Shown here: in pieces, positions 6,932 through 14,495 of the stretch | Layout: each line of letters opens with the position of its first letter | Position numbering within the stretch: position 1 is the stretch's first letter | From: SAR86 cluster bacterium | GTDB lineage: Bacteria > Pseudomonadota > Gammaproteobacteria > Pseudomonadales > Azotimanducaceae | NCBI GenBank assembly: GCA_013204195.1 | Contig: JABMOJ010000108.1 | Coordinates: 1 to 18,178, forward strand | Reading direction: 5' to 3' | Length of the DNA stretch: 18,178 bases | Notes under the pieces: generated by a model | What the model was told of the DNA's origin: nothing | The model's database searches: none | What the model saw: only the letters and a program-made list of their open reading frames with translations | Program-made: the position numbers and the translations under genes

Positions 6932-7840
6932 TCAAGCACGCTCGCTCAAGTAAGTCAGCCCACCGGTGATTGCCGCAACCTGGGCCGCAATGCAGGTCTC
7001 CGCCGTGACCTTGAAACTGTCGGGATAGACTTCGGTTGTTGTCACAAATTTCGCTGAGGTGACACCAACACCTAAACCCAAAGCCCCTACGTCGTAGTTG
7101 ATGACTCCGTGTTGCTGCAACGTCTCGCCAATAATTTTACCGTCGTTCGGTGGCGCGATGTGGGTGACCTGCTCCACCGACTTAATGATCGCCGCTTGAA
7201 ACTCAACAGCCGGTCTGGCGGTGTCCCCCACTGTATAGAATCCGTCAGGGATGTCCCAGTGCTTTTGCGCTATAGCATCTCGAGCCGCAAGCGCCGGGCG
7301 GAAAATTGAATTATCGGAGTCAGTGGTTTCGTGTAAATCGAAGTGCGCCAGGAAAGTCATTGACGCACTTTGCAGATAGGCCATTACCGCTGCGGCTTCT
7401 TCTGCCGGGCTATTTTTGACGAATGATCGGTTAGGGTCCATTGCCCGTGAATTCCAGCGGTTGATCGTCTCATAACCCCAAGGGCTGACACAGGGCATGA
7501 TCACAAAGTTGAACCGCTCAGAAAACTGCCGTGCTTGCGTTTGCGCGAAACGAATCGCGCCTTGCACGCCACTGGTCTCATAACCATGGACGCCGCCAGT
7601 AATCAAGATGTTGGGCTTATGACTGCCCCATTGTCGAGTCTTCAACAAGTACAGCGGGTATCGCTCTGGGGCATAAGACAAGGCGCCATAACGGTCAAGC
7701 TCAAACGTGTCTGTCAGCAGCTCAAGCTGCGCCACGACCTCCTCTGAATAGGCGCGCTGTATAGATTGGCTCGCGAGCCAGGCTGCTTTATCGTTTTCGT
7801 CCCAGGGCTTGCCGGGTGTTCCTATGGGTGTTGGTTGCAT
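6932..7840 (-). CDS. M14-family zinc metallohydrolase (carboxypeptidase / AstE-AspA-like)
   Basis: A 302-residue zinc-dependent hydrolase of the M14 superfamily, which includes metallocarboxypeptidases and N-acyl amino acid deacylases such as succinylglutamate desuccinylase and aspartoacylase. Zinc ligands fit H85 and E88 (GGVHGYE) with a third histidine H170 in HFDLHET (H166 is nearby). DPNR at 135-138 matches the substrate-carboxylate-binding asparagine-arginine pair, and E270 in TTTEVYP is placed for the catalytic glutamate. No signal peptide or membrane segment, so probably cytoplasmic. Start ATG 7840 has only a weak GAG ribosome site. The gene stands alone, convergent with the thiolase and divergent from the DUF2789 gene. 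I cannot decide between peptidase and deacylase action. Confidence 0.85.
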   Translation of the reverse strand: MQPTPIGTPGKPWDENDKAAWLASQSIQRAYSEEVVAQLELLTDTFELDRYGALSYAPERYPLYLLKTRQWGSHKPNILITGGVHGYETSGVQGAIRFAQTQARQFSERFNFVIMPCVSPWGYETINRWNSRAMDPNRSFVKNSPAEEAAAVMAYLQSASMTFLAHFDLHETTDSDNSIFRPALAARDAIAQKHWDIPDGFYTVGDTARPAVEFQAAIIKSVEQVTHIAPPNDGKIIGETLQQHGVINYDVGALGLGVGVTSAKFVTTTEVYPDSFKVTAETCIAAQVAAITGGLTYLSERA

Positions 7841-8193
7841 GTTGTGACTCGTCCAAAATTTTTTGTTGCTGCAGCTTACTGCACCTAGTCTTGGATTGCT
7901 GAGCTCAGAAATGGCGGCCAGCTTACCGATTCCAATAAATTCCCCTATCCCTCATTGATTAAACTCGCAGCAGGTCGACTGAATCAAGAAACCGCCTTCA
8001 TAGAGCAGATATCATGGCCCTCGAGCATGGTCTGCTGCAGCAGCCGAAGCAGAGCGATAGATCTTCAACGACCTGAGCCTGGCAACAACCTAGCCCAAAG
8101 AACTGGGTTGTCTTGACGGCTTGAATATCTCTCGCGCCGCACAGCCAGAGCCAGCGACAGGCATCCATCTATCAAACGCAAGGAGACGCAGCA
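7841..8193. other. 353-bp divergent intergenic region
   Basis: Lies between the divergent metallohydrolase and DUF2789 genes and must hold both promoters. I see no coding region. A perfect 12-bp palindrome CTGCTGCAGCAG lies at 8032-8043. TTGACG at 8113-8118 is a possible -35 for the plus-strand gene, but no good -10 follows at 16-18 bp. Immediately before the downstream ATG is a strong ribosome site AAGGAGA. Confidence 0.5.
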
Positions 8194-8448
8194 ATGAGCG
8201 ACCATTACCATTCGTTAACCAACCTGTTCGAGCAACTGGGGCTCGGTGACACTGATCGGGAGATCCGGGATTTCATCAGGCAACATGCGCCATTGCCTGA
8301 TCATGTGAAATTGCACGAGGCGAGTTTCTGGCGCGCTTCGCAGGCGAATTTCCTGCAGCAGGCAAAGGCAGAAGATGCTGACTGGGCTGAAATAGTTGAT
8401 CAACTGGATGTGATGTTACGCACGGAGCGCAAAAACCAATACGAATAA
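8194..8448 (+). CDS. DUF2789 family small protein
   Basis: An 84-residue acidic, probably helical cytoplasmic protein without signal peptide. It matches my memory of the DUF2789 family of gammaproteobacteria: an opening like LTNLFEQLGL (8-17), a central IRDFIRQHAPLPDHVKL (24-40), then an aromatic/Ala segment (FWRASQANFL) and the end EDADWAEIVDQLDVMLR. Family length is about 75-85 residues. The molecular function is not known. Preceded by AAGGAGA at good spacing, so the start is secure. It lies 196 bases upstream of ydbH on the same strand; shared transcription is possible but not shown. Confidence 0.85.
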   Translation: MSDHYHSLTNLFEQLGLGDTDREIRDFIRQHAPLPDHVKLHEASFWRASQANFLQQAKAEDADWAEIVDQLDVMLRTERKNQYE

Positions 8449-8567
8449 CCGGCGGTGCCAGTATCAAGATCCCGCCAGTGCCGACCGTTGTCTCAGTAGA
8501 GAGCATCTTTCTTGGATAGGGAGGACAGCTCCCCGTATAGCTCGAGATTTGCCATAATGACGCTATT

Positions 8568-8622
8568 ATTGGCTGTCTCATTGGCTCTCTCATTGGCTGC
8601 CTCATTGGCTGCCTCATTGGCT
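8568..8622. repeat. 12-bp minisatellite upstream of ydbH
   Basis: Units ATTGGCTGTCTC, ATTGGCTCTCTC, ATTGGCTGCCTC and ATTGGCTGCCTC at 8568-8579, 8580-8591, 8592-8603 and 8604-8615, then a partial ATTGGCT to 8622: about 4.6 copies differing at two positions. It ends 22 bases before the ydbH ATG, with the perfect palindrome CGGTTAACCG (8631-8640) between them. Because the unit is a multiple of three, minus-strand reading gives a false MRQP repeat peptide. Copy-number change here would alter spacing in the ydbH leader. Confidence 0.95.
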
Positions 8623-8644
8623 CACCCTACCGGTTAACCGTCTC

Positions 8645-10930
8645 ATGTCAGGAACTATCTTGCGTTACATCGGATTTGCAGGGCTGCTGTTCATTGCCTG
8701 CGGCGGTCTGGCTTGGTACAAGATGCCCCACTTGGTGATTGTTGTCGGTCGCGAACTACTGGCGGGCACCGACATCGAGTTAGTCTCAGCGACTCTGGCG
8801 CGGCAAGCGCGGTTGCCGCTGGTGATCGATGAACTGACGCTACGGTCACCCACTGAAACCTTCCATATCAATAATCTGAAAATCTCGCCGCTGACACCCT
8901 GGGCAAATGCCTGGCGGCTAGATTTGAAGCAATTGAAGGTTGAACGCCTAGACCAAGAACTGAGCACACCCGTTGTGACCGTTGGTGAATGGCGCGAGAG
9001 GCTCACGACTGCTCTGCCAGCACTACCCGAGCAAGGCCATGTCGAAAGTTACAGCTACTGTGACAATGGCTGTCTGACCGGCAGTTTACACTGGCAGCGG
9101 CAGGCTTCAGACGTTCAGGCCAAGATGACGGTTCAGCAATATGGTGTGCAGGCTGAATTGCTGATCGCGTCTGATGAGCTGGCGCTGACTGTTGTCGCCG
9201 ACGCCACAAAAGCCACAGCGACCGATAGCCCTTTGCCTGTCACTGAAGCACTCGGGCTGGCACTGCCGGCGTTATGGATTCTGGACGGGCATGTGAGCAC
9301 AGCCAATACCGCGACACCTTTGCTCACCGGCACCATCAACCTCGGGCGATTGACCACAACCCTGCCCCTGGCAAACCTGCCCGCTGGCACCACAGGCTCA
9401 CTAGCCCTGTCTCAGGCTCAAGTCGAGTTCAGTATGGCGGTACCCGCGGCAACGCCTGCCACAGTCGCCGACATCTGGCGCACCGGCACGTTGGCGCTAA
9501 GCGTCGAGGCCGTTGGCGAATGGGGTCTTGCCGCTGGCACGACAGCACTGTCTAGTGAATCAAGCCTCGTCATCAGCGCCACGCACAATGCCGCGGGATA
9601 CACAGCACATCTAGACCGGGCTCTCGTGATAAACCTGTCAAACCAGGATCTGGTTGAAGGCCAGATTAACGTCGACAAAGGCACCAGCTGCCACCTGACC
9701 GACCATTTTGATTGCGCAATTCCAACCCTCAAGGTTCATGGCAGGCTTGGCGCCCGCTTTGATTATGTACTGGAAGTCACCGATACCCACCTGTCCAACA
9801 GTGATCTCGCAGGCTCGGCGCAGGGCACTGCCCATGTCACCGTCACCGAGGCCACCCAATCTGTTCTGCAGGCCACCATGGCATTCACGCTCATGGATAG
9901 TGTGTTGCTCGCCACCAGCCAAAGCACACGAGCATTTGGCGTGCCCCTGCGTGATGTCGTGGTCCGCGAAAACTTCGTCAAGGGCGTCGGCGAAGCCCAA
10001 GCGGTCTTCGACACGTCGCTACTTGGCTTGGCAAAACTGCCGCAACTGACGGCCGTAGATTCCCTGCAGATCCATCAAGGCACGGTTACAGGTAAGACCC
10101 AGGTGAATTGGGACAGCCACTCATCTATTCCTGCGATCACGAATGTGGCGTCAACAATCAGCTTGAAAAATGCCGCTTTCAACTATGATGATTATCGGGT
10201 CTTCGGGTTGTTTCTTGATCTGCAGCTCGCTGGCTGGCCCCTGATAATCTCCTCGCAACCAGCCCAACTTAGGCTTCAAACGCTGGACATCGGCATTCCT
10301 ATCACCGACATTACCGCCAGTTTCGATGTGACCGCAGATAGCGCTACGCAGCAGCTCGAGGCTCGGGGCCAAAATCTAACCGCCCGTTTGTTCGAGGGTG
10401 AGGCGACATCAACAGCATTTCACTTTGAGTCGAATCAGCTCAGCGGCTTCGCCCAGTTACGACTCAAGGCACTGGCCCTGCAACAGATTCTTGATCTTGG
10501 GCGAGATGACTTTGATAGCAGCGGCCAGATCAGCGGTTCAGTTCCCGTTCAGATAAACCAAGGTAAGATCAGGGTTGTCGCCGGCCAACTGAACGCGGAG
10601 CCGCCGGGCGGGCATATACGTTACACTCCGAATCAAGCCACTAGGAACCTACTGATGGGCTCAGACAAAACAAAGATCGTGCTGGATACTCTGTCAGACT
10701 TTCAATACCATAGCCTGGCAGTGACATTGGACTATTCACCCACTGGCGACCTGACCGCGAAAACGGCACTACAGGGCCACAACCCAAACTTCGAGCAAGG
10801 CCGAGAGATTCATTTCAACCTGTCTATCGAAGAGAACATCGGCACCCTGCTAGAAAGTTTGCGCATGGGTGACACCGTGGAAAAGAAGGTTCAAAGTGCG
10901 CCGAAGCTACCCGGCAAGACTAAGCACTAG
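8645..10930 (+). CDS. ydbH: YdbH-like AsmA-related intermembrane bridge protein
   Basis: A 761-residue protein with one N-terminal membrane helix (about residues 6-24) and a long periplasmic part rich in beta-strand patterns, as expected of YdbH. The C-terminus carries the family block: GGHIRYTPNQATRNLL, then LDTLSDFQYHSLAVTLDYSPTG, LQGHNPNFEQGREIHFNLSIEEN and LLESLR. In Escherichia coli, YdbH is anchored in the inner membrane, spans the periplasm and, with lipoprotein YnbE, forms a bridge for phospholipid movement to the outer membrane, partly redundant with TamB and YhdP. The next two genes here are ynbE and ydbL, which confirms the call. Length is somewhat below the roughly 880 residues of the E. 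coli protein. Start ATG 8645 has no clear Shine-Dalgarno sequence, but no other start codon occurs in frame after the stop at 8558. Confidence 0.92.
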   Translation: MSGTILRYIGFAGLLFIACGGLAWYKMPHLVIVVGRELLAGTDIELVSATLARQARLPLVIDELTLRSPTETFHINNLKISPLTPWANAWRLDLKQLKVERLDQELSTPVVTVGEWRERLTTALPALPEQGHVESYSYCDNGCLTGSLHWQRQASDVQAKMTVQQYGVQAELLIASDELALTVVADATKATATDSPLPVTEALGLALPALWILDGHVSTANTATPLLTGTINLGRLTTTLPLANLPAGTTGSLALSQAQVEFSMAVPAATPATVADIWRTGTLALSVEAVGEWGLAAGTTALSSESSLVISATHNAAGYTAHLDRALVINLSNQDLVEGQINVDKGTSCHLTDHFDCAIPTLKVHGRLGARFDYVLEVTDTHLSNSDLAGSAQGTAHVTVTEATQSVLQATMAFTLMDSVLLATSQSTRAFGVPLRDVVVRENFVKGVGEAQAVFDTSLLGLAKLPQLTAVDSLQIHQGTVTGKTQVNWDSHSSIPAITNVASTISLKNAAFNYDDYRVFGLFLDLQLAGWPLIISSQPAQLRLQTLDIGIPITDITASFDVTADSATQQLEARGQNLTARLFEGEATSTAFHFESNQLSGFAQLRLKALALQQILDLGRDDFDSSGQISGSVPVQINQGKIRVVAGQLNAEPPGGHIRYTPNQATRNLLMGSDKTKIVLDTLSDFQYHSLAVTLDYSPTGDLTAKTALQGHNPNFEQGREIHFNLSIEENIGTLLESLRMGDTVEKKVQSAPKLPGKTKH

Positions 10931-10966
10931 CGACATTGGTATTCACTCTTATCAGGAATTCATCAC

Positions 10967-11152
10967 GTGAAAACGAGCTGTCTTTGCATCATCGCCATCG
11001 TCGGGTTGAACGGTTGTACGCCAACCGTGCAGTTACAAGCGCCATCGGAACCGATACAAATCAACCTGAACGTCAAGATCGAACATGAAATCAGAATTCG
11101 AGTTTCCAAAGATCTCGAAGACCTGTTTGAAACCGAAACTGAAATTTTTTAG
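10967..11152 (+). CDS. ynbE: YnbE-like outer membrane lipoprotein
   Basis: A 61-residue lipoprotein starting at GTG with AGGA about ten bases upstream. Short lipoprotein signal peptide with lipobox LNGC and acylated C17; the following TPTVQLQAPSEPIQINLNV and KIEHEIRIRV are the hallmark of YnbE. In E. coli, YnbE sits in the outer membrane and stacks on the C-terminal end of YdbH to complete the bridge. No aspartate at +2 (the residue is T), consistent with Lol-dependent outer membrane sorting. It lies 36 bases after ydbH and about 10 before ydbL, so one operon. Confidence 0.92.
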   Translation: MKTSCLCIIAIVGLNGCTPTVQLQAPSEPIQINLNVKIEHEIRIRVSKDLEDLFETETEIF

Positions 11153-11162
11153 GATGTCGACT

Positions 11163-11444
11163 ATGCGCTCACAAATGAGAACTTTATTGATTGGTAGCTT
11201 GCTGGCATTCAGCCTCTCGGCCATGGCCAGCCCACTGGACGATGCACGCAATGCCGGCCATGCGATTGAAGTACCCACCGGGTACGTTCAGGCGACACCC
11301 ACTGCGCCACCTGAAGTGCAAGCCATGATCGCCGAGATCAATCAACGGCGTCTGGCGGCCTATGCTCAGATCGCCAAGAAAAATGGCATCACTACAGAGC
11401 AGGTCGCGGCCGAGAGTTATCGTCAGCGTAGCAAAATAAACTAA
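11163..11444 (+). CDS. ydbL: YdbL-like DUF1318 periplasmic protein
   Basis: A 93-residue exported protein. Signal peptide about residues 1-21 with cleavage expected after SAMA, before SPLDDARNAG. The mature part has the DUF1318 pattern: a DARNAG start, PTGYVQ, then EINQRRLAAYAQIAKKNGIT near the C-terminus. In E. coli, YdbL interacts with YdbH and YnbE and limits or aids formation of the bridge. I chose ATG 11163 because AGGA lies eight bases upstream; ATG 11154 (three residues longer) is possible but has its purines directly abutting. It is the last gene of the trio and convergent with the aldo/keto reductase gene. Confidence 0.88.
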   Translation: MRSQMRTLLIGSLLAFSLSAMASPLDDARNAGHAIEVPTGYVQATPTAPPEVQAMIAEINQRRLAAYAQIAKKNGITTEQVAAESYRQRSKIN

Positions 11445-11544
11445 GCGCGACAGTAATGGCTTAGCGCAAGCCGGTACAGCATTTGGTTTCCATCAAGCAT
11501 GTCATACGGGGCTTCAATCCGCGCCAATGATGCATTGGCTCAAC

Positions 11545-12576
11545 CTAAGATGCGCCAAGAGACAACAGGTTCTCGACGGGCTGGTACAACGCTTCCAAAT
11601 AACTGATATCCTCAGCCTCAAGGGTGATGCTCACCGCATCCACCAGATCGTCAAGCTGCTTAATCTTGGATACACCAACCACCGGGCAGACCACGCCCGG
11701 CTTCGCCATCAACCAGGCAATAGCGATCTGCGCCGGGGTCTTGCCATATTTATCGGCCATTTCAACCACACGGTCAGCAATAGCAAAGTCGTTAGCGCCG
11801 CGATACAGACCTTCGGTTCGAGCTCGATCTTGCCCCATAGAGCGCTTGGTTGAACCGCCCCCAAAACCACCCTGGTAGGCACCCGCCAGGATGCCCCGCG
11901 CCAATGGCGACCAAGGCGTGACGGCCACACCTGAGTCAATGCAATAGGGAATCATCTCACGCTCTTCTTCTCGATAGATCAGATTGTAATGATTTTGCAT
12001 CGATACAAACCGAGTCCAATTATTTTGGGTCGCGGTCATTTGCAACTCAGCAAACTGCCAGGCAAACATGGAGGATCCACCGAGATACAGCGCCTTACCG
12101 GCCTTAACCACGTCGTGCAAGGCTTCCAGCGTCTCCTCTATGGGCACTCTGACCTGACCGGGCACGCCGTGGGGATGACGATGGATAATCAATTGGTCGA
12201 CATAATCATGACCCAGGCGCTTAAGAGACCGATCGACGCCTTCCATAATGTGTTTACGAGACAAGCCACCCATATTCGCGCCGGCGCCCATGGGCATAGA
12301 TACTTTGGTCGTCAGCACATACTCGTCACGCGGTAACAACTCGTTCAAGAGTTTGCCTACCACTTCCTCGCAGGCCCCAACTCCGTAGATATCCGCGCAG
12401 TCAAAATAGAACAGCCCATGATCGATGCTGGCCTTGAAAATATCTCGGGCCTCATCAATACCCAAGGTCCAGTCACCCTGGTGACCTCGACCCGGTTGAC
12501 CAAAGTTCATGGTGCCGAGACACAATGACGAGACTCGAAGGCCGGTGTTACGCCCCATTTGAACGGCTTTTAACAT
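11545..12576 (-). CDS. Aldo/keto reductase
   Basis: A 343-residue NAD(P)H-dependent oxidoreductase of the AKR TIM-barrel family, reducing aldehydes or ketones in the cytoplasm. The catalytic tetrad is complete: D59 and Y64 (FDCADIY), K91 (TTKVS) and H132 (LIIHRHP). Family blocks follow: MQNHYNLIYREEEREM, then VTPWSPLARGILAG, and the C-terminal cofactor-loop region GVSKIKQLDDLVDAV. Length and the long loop after the SPLARG motif suit the Tas/YajO-like AKR branch. The start ATG has AGGA about ten bases upstream. It is the last of three minus-strand genes after a crotonase and a glutathione transferase, with 79 bases between it and the latter, so it may reduce a carbonyl product of that pathway. 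The substrate is not readable. Confidence 0.92.
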   Translation of the reverse strand: MLKAVQMGRNTGLRVSSLCLGTMNFGQPGRGHQGDWTLGIDEARDIFKASIDHGLFYFDCADIYGVGACEEVVGKLLNELLPRDEYVLTTKVSMPMGAGANMGGLSRKHIMEGVDRSLKRLGHDYVDQLIIHRHPHGVPGQVRVPIEETLEALHDVVKAGKALYLGGSSMFAWQFAELQMTATQNNWTRFVSMQNHYNLIYREEEREMIPYCIDSGVAVTPWSPLARGILAGAYQGGFGGGSTKRSMGQDRARTEGLYRGANDFAIADRVVEMADKYGKTPAQIAIAWLMAKPGVVCPVVGVSKIKQLDDLVDAVSITLEAEDISYLEALYQPVENLLSLGAS

Positions 12577-12655
12577 ATGCTTGAATTCCTAACGGTCATT
12601 AATTTTTGCTTGCCACCAGCGGTCGAATCAGGGCGATTAGCGATCGAGCGTGGCT

Positions 12656-13438
12656 TCAGCCCAGGACTCGCACGATATCCGCCGCCACCGCCGCACCCGC
12701 CTGCCGAAAACTGGCGACCAGCGCTGGCGGCGCCCAGTTCGTGACTGCCTGAGTAAATGCCGGCCGCTGTTGAATCGCAGCATACCAGCGCTTCAGGTGC
12801 TCGCGCCGATCTATTTCATGGCCCTGGCTCAAGTGGTCGATTCGAACCACATAGGGCATCAGCGCGCAATCAGCGAGGCTGAAAGTGGAGCCCGCCAACC
12901 ATTCCTGCGCACTGAGCAAGGCATTGGCTTGGTCGAAGATCATTTGGTGAGTCAGCATCGCGTCACGAAATACGACGGCCTCCACACCTTGATCAATCAC
13001 CGAACGCCGAGCCTCACGGCGAGCAGCGTTTGGAATCTTCGCTAACAGGGCATCGACGTCTGCTCGGGGTCGTTGCAGCAATCCAGGCCGCACACCTATG
13101 GCGTAGGTGACAACACCACAGGCGGGGTGCAAGGCATCGTCAATATGCCTGCAGAACAAACGCATTCGGTGGCGCTCAACGGCAGAAGCCGGCTTCAGTG
13201 GCTGGTTCGGATAAGCGTCATCCAGATATTCATTAATCAAGGTGGATTCGATCATCACACTGCCCTGATCCTCTAGGGTCGGCACCACGGCATTGGGATT
13301 GAGCGCCTGATAGCCAGGCTCGAATTGCTCACCCTGCTGCAGATCCAGCACCGTGTCGTCAAATGCCAGGCCCTTTTCATGTAACACCATGCGGACTTTC
13401 TGCGAACAGGTTGAAATCGGATTATGGTACAAACGCAT
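12656..13438 (-). CDS. Glutathione S-transferase, LigF/beta-etherase-like
   Basis: A 260-residue cytoplasmic GST, longer than the usual 200-220. N-terminal thioredoxin-like domain (1-80): STCSQKVR with catalytic-candidate S9, T10, C11, S12; cis-proline in VVP at 51-53; glutathione-contact E64-S65 in IESTLINEYLDDAYP. The helical C-terminal domain follows (about 90-260) with FSLADCALMPYV. The run after the ES motif (LKPASAVERHRMRLF, ...YAIGVR, ...KIPNAARREARR) resembles, from memory, the lignin beta-aryl-etherase LigF and its relatives, which also have about 257 residues. Start ATG is preceded by GGAG six bases upstream. It lies between the crotonase and aldo/keto reductase genes on one strand. 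GST fold is firm; LigF-like subfamily is a tentative call. Confidence 0.88.
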   Translation of the reverse strand: MRLYHNPISTCSQKVRMVLHEKGLAFDDTVLDLQQGEQFEPGYQALNPNAVVPTLEDQGSVMIESTLINEYLDDAYPNQPLKPASAVERHRMRLFCRHIDDALHPACGVVTYAIGVRPGLLQRPRADVDALLAKIPNAARREARRSVIDQGVEAVVFRDAMLTHQMIFDQANALLSAQEWLAGSTFSLADCALMPYVVRIDHLSQGHEIDRREHLKRWYAAIQQRPAFTQAVTNWAPPALVASFRQAGAAVAADIVRVLG

Positions 13439-13503
13439 AGGCAGCTCCGTCAGGGCTATTTTTGTTGGCTTTTATTTGAATCCGTGGCGATTGCCACCAC
13501 GGG

Positions 13504-14304
13504 CTATTTACCTTGCCATTTTGGCGGGCGCTTTTCGGTAAAAGCCTTGGGGCCCTCGGCGGCATCAGCGCTCGCTCGCCGCAGGGTCTCGGCCGCATAA
13601 GTGGCCTGGTAAGCCTCAGGCAAGGGCAGGTCCAGACCGCGCATCGCCACCGCTTTGGTGGCTCTGACTGCCAGCGGGGCGCACCGCAAAATATCAGTCA
13701 CATAACCGTCTACGCATTCACGTAACTGCGCCAGGGGCACCACTTCATTGACCAGACCTAATTCATAAGCTCGCGCCGCGCTCATATGCCGGCCGGTGAG
13801 CATATAGCCCATGGCTGGTTTCAAGCCAATCTGCCGCGGCAGTCGATGGACCCCTGCGGAGCCGGCGATCAAACCACGGCGAGGTTCAGGCAAGCCGAAC
13901 TCCGCATGGTCTGCCGCAATAATAATATCGCAGGCGAGCGCCACCTCTAAGCCACCACCAAGGGCATAGCCATTGACCATGGCGATCAGGGGCTTGGTCA
14001 TATACCAGCGTTCAACAACATGGGTTGTCTCCTGCGCCAGCCGCGCCCAATTCGCCTTGTCCGCATCACTACCCTCACGCTCCAGCGCCCGATGCTTCAG
14101 ATCGGCACCAGCGGAAAAAGCTTTTTCGCCAGCACCGGTAATCACCGCCAACCAGATGTCATCATCCCGTTCCACCACGTCGAGGTGCTGAGACAGCTGC
14201 CAACGCAATTCAGGGTTCAATGAGTTCATGGCTGCGGGGCGATTCAAGGTAATCCAGGCCACGTGGTCTTTGACCTCAAAAAAGGTCGTGTTGGTTGTAA
14301 GCAT
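13504..14304 (-). CDS. Enoyl-CoA hydratase (crotonase family)
   Basis: A 266-residue crotonase-fold enzyme that hydrates trans-2-enoyl-CoA to 3-hydroxyacyl-CoA. The oxyanion-hole segments are AFSAGADLKH (63-72) and GYALGGGLEVALACDI (112-127). Both catalytic glutamates are in place, E120 in GGGLE and E140 in GLPEP, so true hydratase activity is likely. The C-terminus ends AEGPKAFTEKRPPKW, the common family tail. The start is set at ATG 14304 because a strong CAGGAGG lies eight bases upstream; an in-frame ATG at 14343 would add 13 residues with no family match. It is probably the first gene of a crotonase-GST-aldo/keto reductase operon (gap to the next gene 65 bases), divergent from selO. Confidence 0.93.
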   Translation of the reverse strand: MLTTNTTFFEVKDHVAWITLNRPAAMNSLNPELRWQLSQHLDVVERDDDIWLAVITGAGEKAFSAGADLKHRALEREGSDADKANWARLAQETTHVVERWYMTKPLIAMVNGYALGGGLEVALACDIIIAADHAEFGLPEPRRGLIAGSAGVHRLPRQIGLKPAMGYMLTGRHMSAARAYELGLVNEVVPLAQLRECVDGYVTDILRCAPLAVRATKAVAMRGLDLPLPEAYQATYAAETLRRASADAAEGPKAFTEKRPPKWQGK

Positions 14305-14460
14305 GGTGTTTGCCTCCTGATGACAGCGAAGAAAGGCCCGCACAATTGGCAGGTTTTGACCCGATAGTGATCCAAGAGACTAGCACGGCGCTCCACCAAT
14401 GGCATGGCTTACCTTGCGCTTACCTTTGCCCGCGCTAACAATCGCCCGCGACTCAACGGC

Positions 14461-14495
14461 TCGGCACCACTGTCACGGTATGGTAATATCACCCA
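14461..14495 (+). promoter_or_regulatory. Putative leaderless promoter of selO
   Basis: TCGGCA (14461-14466, four of six matches to the -35 consensus), exactly 17 bp, then TAATAT (14484-14489, four of six to the -10) with an extended TGG just before it. Only six bases separate the -10 from the ATG, so transcription would start at or very near the start codon. No Shine-Dalgarno sequence is present, in agreement. The protein's N-terminus matches the SelO family from this ATG. Confidence 0.4.

Noticed and set aside
8276..8617. Minus-strand open frame beginning with an MRQP tetrapeptide repeat
   Set aside because: The repeat peptide comes from the 12-bp minisatellite; the rest lies antisense to the DUF2789 gene, with no family resemblance.
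9638..10000. 120-residue minus-strand open frame inside ydbH
   Set aside because: One of several antisense frames in G/C-rich coding sequence; ydbH is supported by family motifs and its ynbE and ydbL neighbours.
11523..11539. 7-bp hairpin at the ydbL / aldo-keto reductase junction considered as a terminator
   Set aside because: Short stem with a three-base loop and no U-run on either strand; too weak to call.
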